Source: Campanula takesimana (taxonomy: Eukaryota > Streptophyta > Magnoliopsida > Asterales > Campanulaceae). From it: 64,000 nucleotides of DNA. The notes under the pieces are model-generated. The model saw only the letters and a program-made list of their open reading frames with translations, did no database searches and was not told the origin of the DNA. Position numbers and translations under genes: made by a program. The first letter of the stretch is position 1. Every line of letters starts with the position of its first letter. The DNA lies in the NCBI GenBank assembly GCA_026119855.1, contig JAOWBW010000222.1:1302001-1366000 (forward strand), in the 5' to 3' direction. Shown here in pieces: positions 1-8,735 of the stretch.

Positions 1-295
1 TCCCCTGAGTGACCCATTTTGAAAAAAAAATCAGGTCCCCTGAGTGACCATTTTGAGAAAAATTTAGGTCCCCCGAGTGACCCATTTTGAGAAACGTTTA
101 GGTCCCCCGAGTGACCATTTTGAGAAAATTCTTGGTCCCCCGAGTGACCATTTTGAGACAAGTTTAGGTCCCCCGAGTGACCATCTTGAGAAAATTTTAG
201 GTCCCCCGAGTGACCATTTTGAGAAAAGTATAGGTCCTCCGAGTGACTCATTTTGAGATAAAAATATAGGTCCCCCGAGCGACCCTCTGAGACAA
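1..295 (+). repeat. Tandem array, about 30-bp unit ending in gagtgaccattttgaga
   Basis: Roughly ten head-to-tail units are built on ggtcccccgagtgacca, with variable A-rich spacers. The homologous array in A2 lies at 35468-35995 and reads ggtcccccgagcgacc. The array runs off the left edge. Confidence 0.9.
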
Positions 296-299
296 AAAT

Positions 300-655
300 C
301 CGGCAGTCCGCGACGTAGGCCGTCCTCGACGTAAGCCCAGTTAAAAGTTAAATTTGGAAACGGTCTTTTGCCTAGTACTTATTTGGCCGTCCCTGACGTA
401 AGCCCAGTTAAATGTCCAAAATTGGCCGTCCCTGACGTAAGCCCAGTTAAAAAGTCATCATTGGCCGTCCCTGACGTAAGCCCAGTTAAATGTCCAAAAT
501 TGGCCGTCCCTGACGTAAGCCCAGTTAAATGTCCAAAATTGGCCGTCCCTGACGTAAGCCCAGTTAAAAATTTGTCATGGCCGTCCCCGACGTAAGCCCA
601 TTAACTATGACTTGGAATAGTCACCATAGGCCGTCCCCGACGTAAGCCCAGTAAA
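300..655 (+). repeat. Tandem array with core ccctgacgtaagcccagtt
   Basis: About nine units of 30-33 bp share the core ccgtccctgacgtaagccca. Each unit contains TGACG, the core recognised by TGA-type bZIP factors. The open frame of 75 codons across it is a product of the unit length being a multiple of three and is not taken as a gene. Confidence 0.9.
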
Positions 656-734
656 AATCTCTCCCGTGTGGGTCAATTTAACCACATCCCCAGCAAGTCA
701 ACCCTCTCCCATAGAGCCAAGTTGACCATGTCTC

Positions 735-1140
735 GCCTCTGACCCCTTGGTGTCATGCCCAAATGCCTTAGCCTCTGACCCCTTGGTGTCATGCCCAAAT
801 GTCCTCGCCTCTGACCCCTTGGTGTCATGCCCAAATGCTTCACCTCTGACCCCTTGGTGTCATACCCAAATGCTTAGCCTCTGACCCATTGGTGTCATGC
901 CCAAATGCCTTCAGCCTCTGACCCCTTGGTGTCATGCCCAAATGCTCGCCTCTGACCCCTTGGTGTCATGCCCAAATGCCTTAGCCTCTGACCCCTTGGT
1001 GTCATGCCAAATGCCTTAGCCTCTGACCCCTTGGTGTCATGCCCAAATGCCTTAGCCTCTGACCCCTTGGTGTCGCCCTCTGACCCCTTGGTGTCATGCC
1101 CGAACCTTCGCCTCTGACCCCTTGGTGTCATGCCCGAGTT
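735..1140 (+). repeat. Tandem array, about 35-bp unit gcctctgaccccttggtgtcatgccc
   Basis: About a dozen units repeat cctctgaccccttggtgtcat with short variable tails. The A2 counterpart (36055-36610) has the variant caaatgagtgtcacgcccg at the same place in the element. The minus-strand open frame across it is repeat-made. Confidence 0.9.
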
Positions 1141-1197
1141 TCCCACCCGACCTCGACGGTCGTCTATAGGTTTGAGTAGCCTTAAATCTCTCACCCC

Positions 1198-1248
1198 AAC
1201 TACGTTAGGCTTGATTCCCCGCGAACAGGATACGTAGGAATCCTACAC
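1198..1248 (+). other. Nested stem-loop motif (A1 copy)
   Basis: Outer arms CTACG (from 1200) and CGTAG (ending 1237) can pair, and enclose a shorter inner stem. The same arms and the following ggNA...cct occur in elements A2, B1, B2, B3 and D. In this copy the inner stem is weak (about three pairs). Confidence 0.6.
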
Positions 1249-1360
1249 CACTAGGACCAGCCATGCAACCAAAATCGGTTAAAGCCGTCGTCCCGTCAGA
1301 TTGGGATGCTTATTTTTATCGACAACCCCGCTCCTTCGAAGCGACGTTGCCGAGGGGCTC

Positions 1361-2869
1361 TGTAAGTACCCCAATCTGAAACCGACCTATCTTAGAGGTA
1401 GCCTTAGCACCGTTTCAGGGATAAGATGATAGGCCAGGACCTCCCTAGGATAAACTATAAATTCCAGGACTACTCTGGTATAAAATTGGAAAAATCCAGA
1501 AGGTCGCCAGGCTGAGCCGTACGGATGATTTGGGGACTAGAGGGGCCTAGCCGTACGGCTGGTTTGGGCGCCCTCAGTCCCTATAAATAGAACCCCTTGC
1601 TGATCATTTCAGTGGGGGGGAGAAATACACATTAGAGAGGTCACTCTGCTGGAATTGCCACAGAGAAAGAGTGAGAGTGATCACATACAAAAAAGGAGAG
1701 AAGAAAGGAAGATTGGCCTTAACCATCATAGGTAAAGCCATCTCCCCCCTCCTTTCTCTTCATCTTACTCCTATTTTCTTTCTTATATCTTGGTTATACA
1801 TGTATTTATTCTTCATTCATGCAAAGACTTGTCCATTTCAAGCACCTTTTGTTTCTTGCAAGACTTGTCCATTATCAAGCACTATATATATATCTATCTA
1901 TTACATTACTATCTTGTCCAAGCTATGAGAAGTTCAAAGGTGCCCTCCATACCTTGTATGGAAGAGGTTCTAAACCTAGACACTCATAGACTTGTTGATT
2001 GTCATTTATATTCCTTATTCATGTAAATGGTATGCTTATTTGGCCATGATAATCATGAGGATGATGAAACCTTAGTGTTCATCACTTTCCTCTTTGGTTT
2101 AGCCTCAAAATCCCACTTTTGGGTCATAAAGATTCAATCTTTATGTGTTATTTTGACTCTTGAAAGGATTTTAAGTCATAAAATGTCATCTTGGTAATAA
2201 AGTTCCAATCTTTATTCACCAAATGACCAACTTGGGTCCAAAGAGGACATTCATCAGCTTTCTTGATTTTCTCCTATGATTGCTCATGATCACACCCAAA
2301 TACTTGTTTTTGGGGACCAAGTGATGATCATTTAGCATAGGAATGATGTTATAAAACTTGTAAAATGATTTCTTGCAAACTGGGATCACAAACAGTTTGT
2401 CCAGCTTCAGACAGAATACCATGTTTCTGTTCTGAACTGGACTGTTCATGAGCAAACTGTAAAACCCCAGGATCGCCTCCTCCAGCCGTATGGCTACTTT
2501 AGGTAGGAAGGCAAAATTGTCTGTTTTGCCCTCTGACCTTTATCTTATCACTCAAGGCCCCCTTTTCAGTCAAGTTTTCTCAAATAAAATCAATGACAGA
2601 ATCTTTCCGTTAAATACACACACACACATATGCACATTTTAACTAACCTAGGGAGACTCGGCTTTGTCCGAGGCAACTTGAGAGGACGTAAAAACTCCTC
2701 CCAAGGTGTAACCTGACCTCCGAACCTTTGAACTCAAACCTTTGTCATTTTGTTGGGTTTAAAATTAACAAAATGTGGCAACTCCGTTAAATTTGACCGG
2801 TTCCCGTGTTTGGCATTTTGTCCTCGTGCGAACCTTGCTAGTTTCGCCCCCGAGGACGGGATCCTTACA
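1361..2869 (+). mobile_element. 3' LTR of A1
   Basis: The LTR runs from TGTAAGTACCCC to GGATCCTTACA, with TGTAAG/CTTACA as short terminal inverted repeats, and is 1509 bp long. It is preceded by the polypurine tract gccgaggggctc (1349-1360). It has a TATA box (1582-1587) and, upstream of it, two gccgtacgg palindromes. Two copies of a gcaagacttgtcca repeat lie behind the TATA. A stem-loop in the 3' part (ctcgg...ccgag, near 2650-2670) and a primer-site-like gtggcaactccg (2775-2786) are shared with the other A LTRs. Confidence 0.92.
1516..1587 (+). promoter_or_regulatory. LTR promoter: paired CGTACG palindromes and TATA box
   Basis: gccgtacgg occurs at 1516-1524 and 1550-1558, exactly 34 bp apart, and ctataaatag follows 24 bp later. 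The same doublet with the same spacing is seen in the LTRs starting at 20494, 27032 and 36906. Confidence 0.6.
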
Positions 2870-2874
2870 ACTGG

Positions 2875-3210
2875 ATGCAAAGTCGATACGAGCAACTAGC
2901 CCTACTCAACGAAAATAGGCTAAGAGCGTTTGAATGCACAAGGGCTTATCAACAAAGAATGGCAAGGGCTTTCAACAAGAAGGTGAAGCCTCGAAATATC
3001 AAAGTGGGAGACTTGGTCCTAAGACAACATCCCCCTAATGCCATGAATCCCCTTGGGAAGTGGGGACCTCGATGGATCGGTCCTTACGTGGTCAAGAAGA
3101 TACTAAATAGCGGTGCAGTCCGACTCATAGACTTGGATGGTGATCAATTGCCAAAGGAGGTCAACCTCGACAGGCTCAAAGTTCTACGCTTAACAAATAA
3201 AGACCATTAA
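2875..3210 (+). pseudogene. Integrase C-terminal fragment of B1 pol
   Basis: This 111-codon open stretch is the end of a Ty3-type polyprotein. It shows the GPY/F module (KWGPRW, then IGPYVV) and the common ending that runs into a short basic tail. The matching region of B2 lies at 38589-38909 on the minus strand. The frame is cut at its start by the A1 LTR, so the rest of integrase, RNase H and RT are not next to it and the piece cannot act alone. The stop at 3208-3210 is the natural polyprotein end, judged from the same end in B2. Confidence 0.85.
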
Positions 3211-3224
3211 AAAAAAAAACACTC

Positions 3225-3257
3225 GCTAGGTTGAAAACCCGTAAGGGCGGCCTAGGC
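3225..3257 (+). other. GNRA-type hairpin behind pol (B1 copy)
   Basis: CTAGG (3226-3230) can pair with CCTAG (3251-3255), and inside it CCC-GTAA-GGG forms a short stem closed by a GNRA-type tetraloop. It starts 15 bases after the pol stop. A partial second copy (gcctaggcaaa) follows at 3287-3297. Intact tandem pairs are seen in B2, B3 and A2. Confidence 0.6.
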
Positions 3258-3319
3258 AAAAATTAGAGCACGTGCAAAATTAGTGCAGCCTAGGCAAAAA
3301 AAATGATCTTCATTTGTTT

Positions 3320-3379
3320 GAACTACGGAGACCTGAGCCTCTCTACGAGAGGAACGTAGGCAACCTTCGGGTGCGGTCT
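3320..3379 (+). other. Nested stem-loop motif (B1 copy)
   Basis: The outer stem is CTACG/CGTAG and the inner stem is CCTCTC-tac-GAGAGG. It is followed by the conserved gcaaccttcgggtgcggtc. It lies between the convergent ends of pol and the antisense gene. Confidence 0.65.
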
Positions 3380-3422
3380 AAAACATAAACTTTTACCCAA
3401 TCATGTCATAACAAAATGCAAT

Positions 3423-3428
3423 TTTATT
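3423..3428 (-). terminator. Poly(A)-like signal AATAAA of the antisense gene
   Basis: On the minus strand AATAAA lies about 115 bases after the stop of the antisense gene. AATAAG (26880-26885) and AATAAA (44485-44490) are at the matching sites of the other two copies. Confidence 0.5.
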
Positions 3429-3542
3429 CAATCTCTTGAATTATTTTTGACCATTATAACGGACGATGTTGAGCAATAAAAGACATAAAAAAAAACATTA
3501 AATCCTAAAACAAGTGGTCTACTTAATTGCGAACTTGGGGTA

Positions 3543-4937
3543 CTAGGAAAAATCTAATTTTCTCTTAGCTTTCGAAGGGCCACCCGAACGGCTCTCAATC
3601 CTACTCTTCTCAGGAGGTCTAGGAACACTAAGGCGGACTGAAATCTTCTGAGCAGCAACACGCCTCCGAGCGTAAAAGTTATCCAAATGACTGCCAAAAG
3701 GGTCAGCCAAAATGTTGCAAGAATCAGCAGCAGCCTCCCTATATCTCAAAGCACTGCTAGGCTCAAAGTCATTTCCTAGCAACTCAGCGCGAAGCACGTC
3801 AACCCAAGTGATGCCGCGATAAAGGGTGCCAAACAGATAATCCAGATAACTCTCGGGAAGAAAGATACTACCCCAGTGAATGGGGGCAGAAGCCCACCGA
3901 TGGCGATCATCTCCCCAAGCTGACTGAAGCTCTTTTGAAAAGTCCGGACCCATATATGAAACTGGACGGAACACCCCACTCCTCGGGAAAGGAATAATCT
4001 GTTGGCGATCGAACTGCCTCAAAACCCGCTCCGGATGGTAAAATGAAGAGTCTCTCAAGCCGGGTAAGACCACATGCTCAAAACCCGAGGTACATTCCAC
4101 GAAAGGACGGAGACCCCAAGAAGGAGGACACCACTCAATATGATCCGATAACCAAGACGCAAAGAATGTCTTCCAACCATTTTCAGATAAATCCCGAGTC
4201 ATCAATTTTCTCCTGTGAACAGCAAAAGGAGACAGATCACCCTCTGGAGAATAAATCCTGAAGTGTTCCCGAAGCCATATAGTCAAAAGCAAGGGGATTC
4301 CTCGTCTCATCTCACCCGTCCGGTGCAACTCATCTAAGCCATGCAAGGTCTCCCCCACTACAAAAGGGACTATACTGAATTGTTGCTCATTGGCCTTCAA
4401 GATAATCTCGGTCAACTCCGCATCTGCTGTCCCGAATGGTGTAACGAAAAGAACCTCACTAAAGAGACAAGTTGCCATAGCATTCCTCTTGAAGGACTGA
4501 ATCGACATGTCCTCAGAATGCAAGCTAAAAAACATCGGCAACTCGGTTATATCTACCACGGTACCATGCAGTATCTTCCTCACATCCTCAATAGGGAGGT
4601 TCAACAAATCGGACCAAGAATCAATCACTCCACGATGATATTTGGGGACGGCAATCCGACCCGCCAGTGGCATGCCAAGAATGGCACCGAAGTCATCAAC
4701 AGTCGGCACCATTTCATTCGCCGAGAAGTTAAAGGTGTGACTATCACAATCCCAAAAGGCTGCAGCAGCCTTCAACAAGTCCCAGTCCGGCTTCAAGGTC
4801 CGAAGTGTGAAGAGAATTCGGAACCCAAAATCCTTGACAAAAGCCTTCTTGGGATGGGTCTTGAAAGAGTACACAAAGGTCGATAAATCCTTCTCGTACT
4901 CACCAAAAGCCTTAAGAACAAAAGGATTGGAAGCCAT
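3543..4937 (-). CDS. Antisense DUF7745/plant-mobile-domain-like protein of B1 (intact)
   Basis: This is a single open frame of 464 codons running antisense to pol, behind it. The N-terminal half has the pattern of retrotransposon-borne DUF7745/PMD-like proteins: a helical segment with FGFRILFTL (37-45), a tryptophan-containing AFWDCDSHTF (60-69), then MVPTVDDFGAILGMPL (76-91), resembling the 'PT..E/D...LL..P' signature. The C-terminus is basic and nuclear-signal-like (SKAKRK just before the end). The start is chosen because MASN/MAFN is shared by all three copies. A TATA-like box lies about 95 bp upstream and a poly(A)-like signal about 115 bp downstream. Copies 2 and 3 are broken by frameshifts and stops. 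The family name is from memory of such proteins, and the molecular function is unknown. Confidence 0.75.
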   Translation of the reverse strand: MASNPFVLKAFGEYEKDLSTFVYSFKTHPKKAFVKDFGFRILFTLRTLKPDWDLLKAAAAFWDCDSHTFNFSANEMVPTVDDFGAILGMPLAGRIAVPKYHRGVIDSWSDLLNLPIEDVRKILHGTVVDITELPMFFSLHSEDMSIQSFKRNAMATCLFSEVLFVTPFGTADAELTEIILKANEQQFSIVPFVVGETLHGLDELHRTGEMRRGIPLLLTIWLREHFRIYSPEGDLSPFAVHRRKLMTRDLSENGWKTFFASWLSDHIEWCPPSWGLRPFVECTSGFEHVVLPGLRDSSFYHPERVLRQFDRQQIIPFPRSGVFRPVSYMGPDFSKELQSAWGDDRHRWASAPIHWGSIFLPESYLDYLFGTLYRGITWVDVLRAELLGNDFEPSSALRYREAAADSCNILADPFGSHLDNFYARRRVAAQKISVRLSVPRPPEKSRIESRSGGPSKAKRKLDFS

Positions 4938-5030
4938 GGAAAATGTGGATTACAAGCAAGATTGGGCAGAGAAAAGGTGTTCAAAAATGACAGAAAAGAG
5001 ATGTTGAAAGAATGTGTTCGAACAGAGGCT

Positions 5031-5165
5031 GATATTATAGCTGTTGGGGATCTGTTGGCCAGCAAATGTCAAGCCCCAGATTTCGCTTCCTTGAAGTGCG
5101 CGCCTCCCGTCACCCACATGACTAGCGCGCGCATCCCACGGGCACTAGCCGAGGCGCCCGCATCC
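5031..5165 (-). promoter_or_regulatory. Putative antisense promoter of the B1 DUF7745-like gene
   Basis: On the minus strand CTATAATATC (5031-5040) is followed by cagcctctgttcg and, after about 95 bp, by the ATG. Upstream (5096-5165) is a CpG-rich stretch with several gcgcgc cores. The same TATA sequence and flank recur at 25297-25306 and 42879-42888, each below a similar CpG-rich stretch. Confidence 0.55.
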
Positions 5166-5569
5166 CGTTCCAGAAATGCCTCAACTGGCCCTTGTCAGAA
5201 GAAGAAATCACGCAGAAACAAAATCCAAGCGCTCCCGAAATCAGCAAGAATCAACATCCTCCACCCTTGGTGACACAGTTGGGCACACATTAATTTGGTC
5301 CGCCCTTAAGGCATGTCTAAATTGAAATAAGATAGAAACTCCCACTAAACCTTAAAGTAGGGCGTGTCTTTCCTTTAAAAGTCAAGGTTAATCTCGACAT
5401 TTTCCTCTCTAAAGGGAAAACCTCATCTTTTTGGTCCGCAGTCAACTGTGCATGCACCCCGCAAAAGTCATAAAGTCAACAGCAAGTGCAGCTCCGAATG
5501 GCACACATCAGAGACAACTACAAACGGCAACTCGGCCCATGGTGAGCCACGAAAATCACCACTTCTCAA

Positions 5570-6440
5570 GCCATCAAACGGATTCTTTAACAGAGTTTAC
5601 CAACGGACTCATTCAACGGATTCACCAATGGATTCGTCAACAGAGTTTACTAACTGACTCACGGATTCACTAACGGATTCCTCAACAGAGTTTACCAACG
5701 GACTCATTCAACGGATTCACCAACGGATTCGTCAATAGAGTTTACTAACGGACTCATCCAAGGGATTCACTAACGGATTCATCAAACGGATTCACTAACG
5801 GATTCGTCTCAGAGTTTACCAATGGACTCATTCAACGGATTTGTCAACAGAGTTTACTAACGGACTCATCCAAGGGATTCACTAACGGATTCGTCAACAA
5901 GAGTTCACTAACGGACTCATCCAATGGATTCACTAACGGATTCATCAAACGGATTCACTAACGGATTCGTCAATAGATTTTACCAATGGACTCATTCAAG
6001 GGATTCACCAACGGATTCATCAAACGGATTCACTAACGGATTCGTCAATAAGGGTTCACTAACGGACTCATACAAGCGATTCACTAACGGATTCATCAAA
6101 TGGATTCACTAACGGATTCGTCAACAATGGTTCACCGACGGGCTCATTCAAGGGATTCACTAACGGATTCATCAAACGGATTCACTAACGGATTCGTCAA
6201 CAAGGGTTCACTAACGGACTCATCCAATGGATTCACTAACGGATTCATCAAACGGATTCACTAACGGATTCGTCAATAAGGGTTCACCAACGGGCTCATT
6301 CAAGGGATTCACCAACGGATTCATCAAGCGGATTCACTAACGGATTCGTTAACAAGGTTCACTAACAGACTCATCCAATGGATTCACTAACGGGTTCATC
6401 AAACGGATTCACTAACGGATTCAACCGGTGGATTTACAAA
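5570..6440 (+). repeat. Tandem array of B1: ggattcactaacggattc units
   Basis: The array is built from units of about 25-27 bp (gattcactaacggattcrtcaa) grouped into higher-order units of about 50-80 bp. It lies between the antisense gene and the 3' LTR. B3 has the same repeat at 41440-42410 in the reverse direction, but B2 has an unrelated 30-bp array in the same slot. Confidence 0.9.
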
Positions 6441-6624
6441 CGAATCATGCCACCTCCTCTATCAACAAAAGCCGCTCATACAGGGAGCGCACCCCTATCT
6501 CTCGTAATTTCAGATTCCTTCTTTCATCGAGTCTTTGCCTTTTCTTTTCTTGGTGATATCCTCGGCGGGTGTACTTTCTTTCGTCGACGCATTTTGCCTT
6601 GCAATCCACGTCACCGAGGGGATC

Positions 6625-7588
6625 CGTAGACACCCCGCCTTGGACCGCTCACCCCGGTTTCACGGTTGATCTTGTGTTTCTCCCTCTTTTAAGTGTTTTA
6701 GTTAGTTTCTATTACTTCTGTTAAGTTCCTGACTGACTTCGTTAAGTCTAGGGACTAAACTGAATAATAGGGCTAACTTTCTAGTCCATTCTGTCAAAAA
6801 TGCCTTCTCTGAGTCGCGCGCCTCTGACCATAGGAGCCAGAAGCGCGTGCCTTCCGCCCCCAAGGTGGGAAGCGCGCGCCTCTGGGCGTCAGTTACAGAT
6901 TCTGACCAAGAATCTCTCCCTTGCTCATTTTACATGATTTTGCCCGGGAAGGATTTCTTTGTGACTTCATTTTGGCAACAAAAACATCCCTTTTACACCT
7001 ATATAAACCCCTCTAATTCACCATTGAAGGGAGGAATTTTGATCATTAAGAAAACTCTACACAAAAATACTTTCAAGGCATTTTCCAAGAAGTTCTCTAA
7101 GAAGTGTTTGAAGATCTTTGAAGCATAGGTAAAAGTTCATCTTCCTCCTTCTTCTCTACTTCATCTCTTCTCTCTTTTACTTTAATCAAACGTGCAATCA
7201 CCCAAATTATTTTGGGACATGACACCAACGACTACTTCACTTCATTGAAGCTAGTCAAGGAGTCATCTCCCTACATTCCAAAACAACTTTTAAAACCCCC
7301 TTTCATCATCAAGAACAAGAAGAACATTTATTTTATGTAGACTTCGATCAAGCAAGACCGACATTAGTAGGGCGAGATGGGTGTTTATGTACTTCCCATC
7401 TCATAACCTAACCCCCGAACCTCATAACAAGAATCTTTGTTTTCGTACCAAATTTAGGCTAAATATTAGGTTTTTCTTATGTTCCTCTAAAACATAGGTG
7501 GTGACTCTAAACAAATAAAACATGAATAGACATCCTAGGGACCACACACGTGCTCTAGCCAAGCCGTGCCCCTCCCGGGGTATCTACA
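6625..7588 (+). mobile_element. 3' LTR of B1
   Basis: This 964-bp LTR reads (c)GTAGACACCCC at its start, with the first T of TG changed to C, and ends GGGGTATCTACA. The B2 LTR has exactly the same length. It is preceded by the polypurine tract caccgaggggatc (6611-6624). It has CpG-rich elements at 6811-6890 and a TATA box at 7002-7007. A primer-site-like gtggtgactct lies 90 bp before the end (7498-7508). Confidence 0.92.
6811..7007 (+). promoter_or_regulatory. B LTR promoter: three gcgcgc-type elements and TATA box
   Basis: tcgcgcgcctctg, agcgcgtgccttcc and agcgcgcgcctctg lie about 28 bp apart, and a stretch of about 110 bp then leads to tatataaac (TATA core 7002-7007). Confidence 0.5.
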
Positions 7589-7708
7589 AAACCAAAAAAA
7601 AAAAAAAGCCAAAAAAGTGAGTTTCTCAGTTACTTATTCCCAGTTGTCTAAGCCTGGACATTGGTAAATAACATCCACATTTCTCTAATTTGGTGAGTTA
7701 CTTCTTAA

Positions 7709-7906
7709 TTGAACAAGGTACATGGAGATGGCAATCAACATGCAGAGGGTTTGTTGACAATGAAAGGAGTAATTGACGCCAAGGCATTGACAGAGAAGCT
7801 GAAGAGGCGAGTGAACATCGTGCAACCAAAGAAAGAAGGTGTTGGTAATTGGCGCAAGGCCAAGAGTGACTGTGATGGTGATGATAGCAATAAGAAGGGG
7901 AATTAA
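7709..7906 (+). pseudogene. Captured exon fragment resembling the C-terminal half of a HIPP HMA domain
   Basis: The translation contains MKGVIDAKALTEKLKRR and then VNIVQPKKEG. This matches the recalled pattern of the last strand and helix of heavy-metal-associated isoprenylated plant proteins (TVKGTVDPKALVEKLKKK and then VEIVPPKKE). The N-terminal metal-binding CxxC half is absent, and an intron-like border precedes the match. A diverged piece of similar character (ttgttgaccatgaaaggag, then ggccaagagtggcgg) recurs at about 14795-14990. Both probably belong to a Helitron ending at 15165. It is a gene fragment, not a working gene. Confidence 0.45.
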
Positions 7907-8113
7907 GTGCTTTGTGCAGTGTTGATCCTTGATCCTAACTTGGTATGTTGAAATCACAAGTGAAGTTTACGATTCATCAACCCTGGCTATGTTTATCCTT
8001 TTTTTTTAATGTTAGATACGTATAGAATTCGTTGTTGTGGGTTTCCCAAATGAAAGTAAATTTAATCCAAGTGAAGTTTTTGTTTTCTGTCTTTGGCTTC
8101 TTCATTTTTTTTA

Positions 8114-8117
<4 letters not shown>

Positions 8118-8145
<28 letters not shown>

Positions 8146-8146
8146 G
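8118..8146. repeat. (TA)n microsatellite
   Basis: An uninterrupted TA run of about 14 repeats follows a T-rich stretch. Confidence 0.9.
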
Positions 8147-8475
8147 GTAGCTTAGCTTATCCTACAATTCTACTTTTAGTTTTTGAGTTTATTTCATTTC
8201 TTATAGATCATTTTCAGCGGAGAGATTGGTAGGATCAGAAACGGGAATCTTAAACAATGGCAAAGTCCATGTAAATTCACAATTCATAGTATCCTGATTT
8301 CTAGAAAAGTATGCGTCTAAAAGAGAATAAAAAAATAATAGGAATTGTTATTTGTGGATTGATTGTAGTTCTTACCATAGGAGATTAAGTTTATCACTGA
8401 CTTGGATTTGTGATGTGTTGGTGCACTTGAAACAAGGTTGTCTATGCCTTAGTAGCATTTTTTTAGTACTTTTTA

Positions 8476-8554
8476 CTCCTTTCGCCTCAAAATGAATGTC
8501 CATATACACTTTTCATCGAAAGTACATTTGGACATTATTTTTGGGAGGGAGGGG
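8476..8554. mobile_element. Short Stowaway-like MITE
   Basis: It is TA-flanked, begins ctcctttcgcctc and ends gggagggagggg, which are loosely inverted and Stowaway-like. At 79 bp it is short and possibly deleted. Confidence 0.4.
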
Positions 8555-8574
8555 TAATGGACAATGATACACAT

Positions 8575-8687
8575 AGGGAAAACTCATAGTGAAACACTTT
8601 AAACCGTTAGATGAGTTTTTATTAGTGGGGCTCACAAACATTTACTACAATCCAACGGATTACAGTGTCTCACTATGAGTTTTCCCT
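8575..8687. mobile_element. 113-bp MITE with perfect 18-bp terminal inverted repeats
   Basis: It starts agggaaaactcatagtga and ends with the exact complement. Inverted similarity continues inward (aaacact/agtgtc and ccgttagat/atccaacgg). No coding capacity is seen and the superfamily is not clear. Confidence 0.7.
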
Positions 8688-8735
8688 TTGAGTTTTCACT
8701 AATATCAATTTTGTTAATCATTGACCTGAGAAATA

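Larger units (their letters stand above)
1..2869 (+). mobile_element. A1: 3' part of coding-less family A LTR retrotransposon
   Basis: This is the 3' internal region (1-1360) and 3' LTR (1361-2869) of an element whose 5' part lies left of the window. The internal part holds three tandem arrays, a stem-loop motif and a polypurine tract, and no open frame other than ones made by repeats. The same layout is seen complete in A2 (27032-38450). The element sits inside the integrase frame of B1, because integrase sequence resumes right after the LTR at 2870. The five bases after the LTR (actgg) should be the target duplication, but the left copy is outside the window. Confidence 0.85.
2870..7588 (+). 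mobile_element. B1: 3' half of a Tat-like Ty3 retrotransposon with an antisense gene
   Basis: In order this holds the integrase C-terminus (plus), RNA-like hairpins, a nested stem-loop, an antisense DUF7745-like gene, a tandem array, a polypurine tract and the 3' LTR. The 5' part lies beyond the A1 insertion, outside the window. B2 and B3 repeat this layout on the minus strand, so the arrangement belongs to the family and is not a chance rearrangement. Confidence 0.85.

Noticed and set aside
368..595. 75-codon frame LAVPDVSPVK repeated
   Set aside because: It is repeat-made within the tgacgtaag array, as are the frames at 895-1194, 33578-33988, 34409-34718 and 36002-36208.
4341..4886. 181-codon frame opposite the antisense DUF7745-like gene (and its 157-codon counterpart at 25522-25995)
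   Set aside because: The two shadow frames are similar only because the gene on the other strand is conserved. They have no family resemblance. I kept the minus-strand frame, which has conserved ends and signals.
8118..8146. (TA)n tract as the 5' end of the outer Helitron ending at 15165
   Set aside because: No TC dinucleotide or known 5' pattern adjoins it, and it lies right of the HIPP-like fragment. The start was left open.
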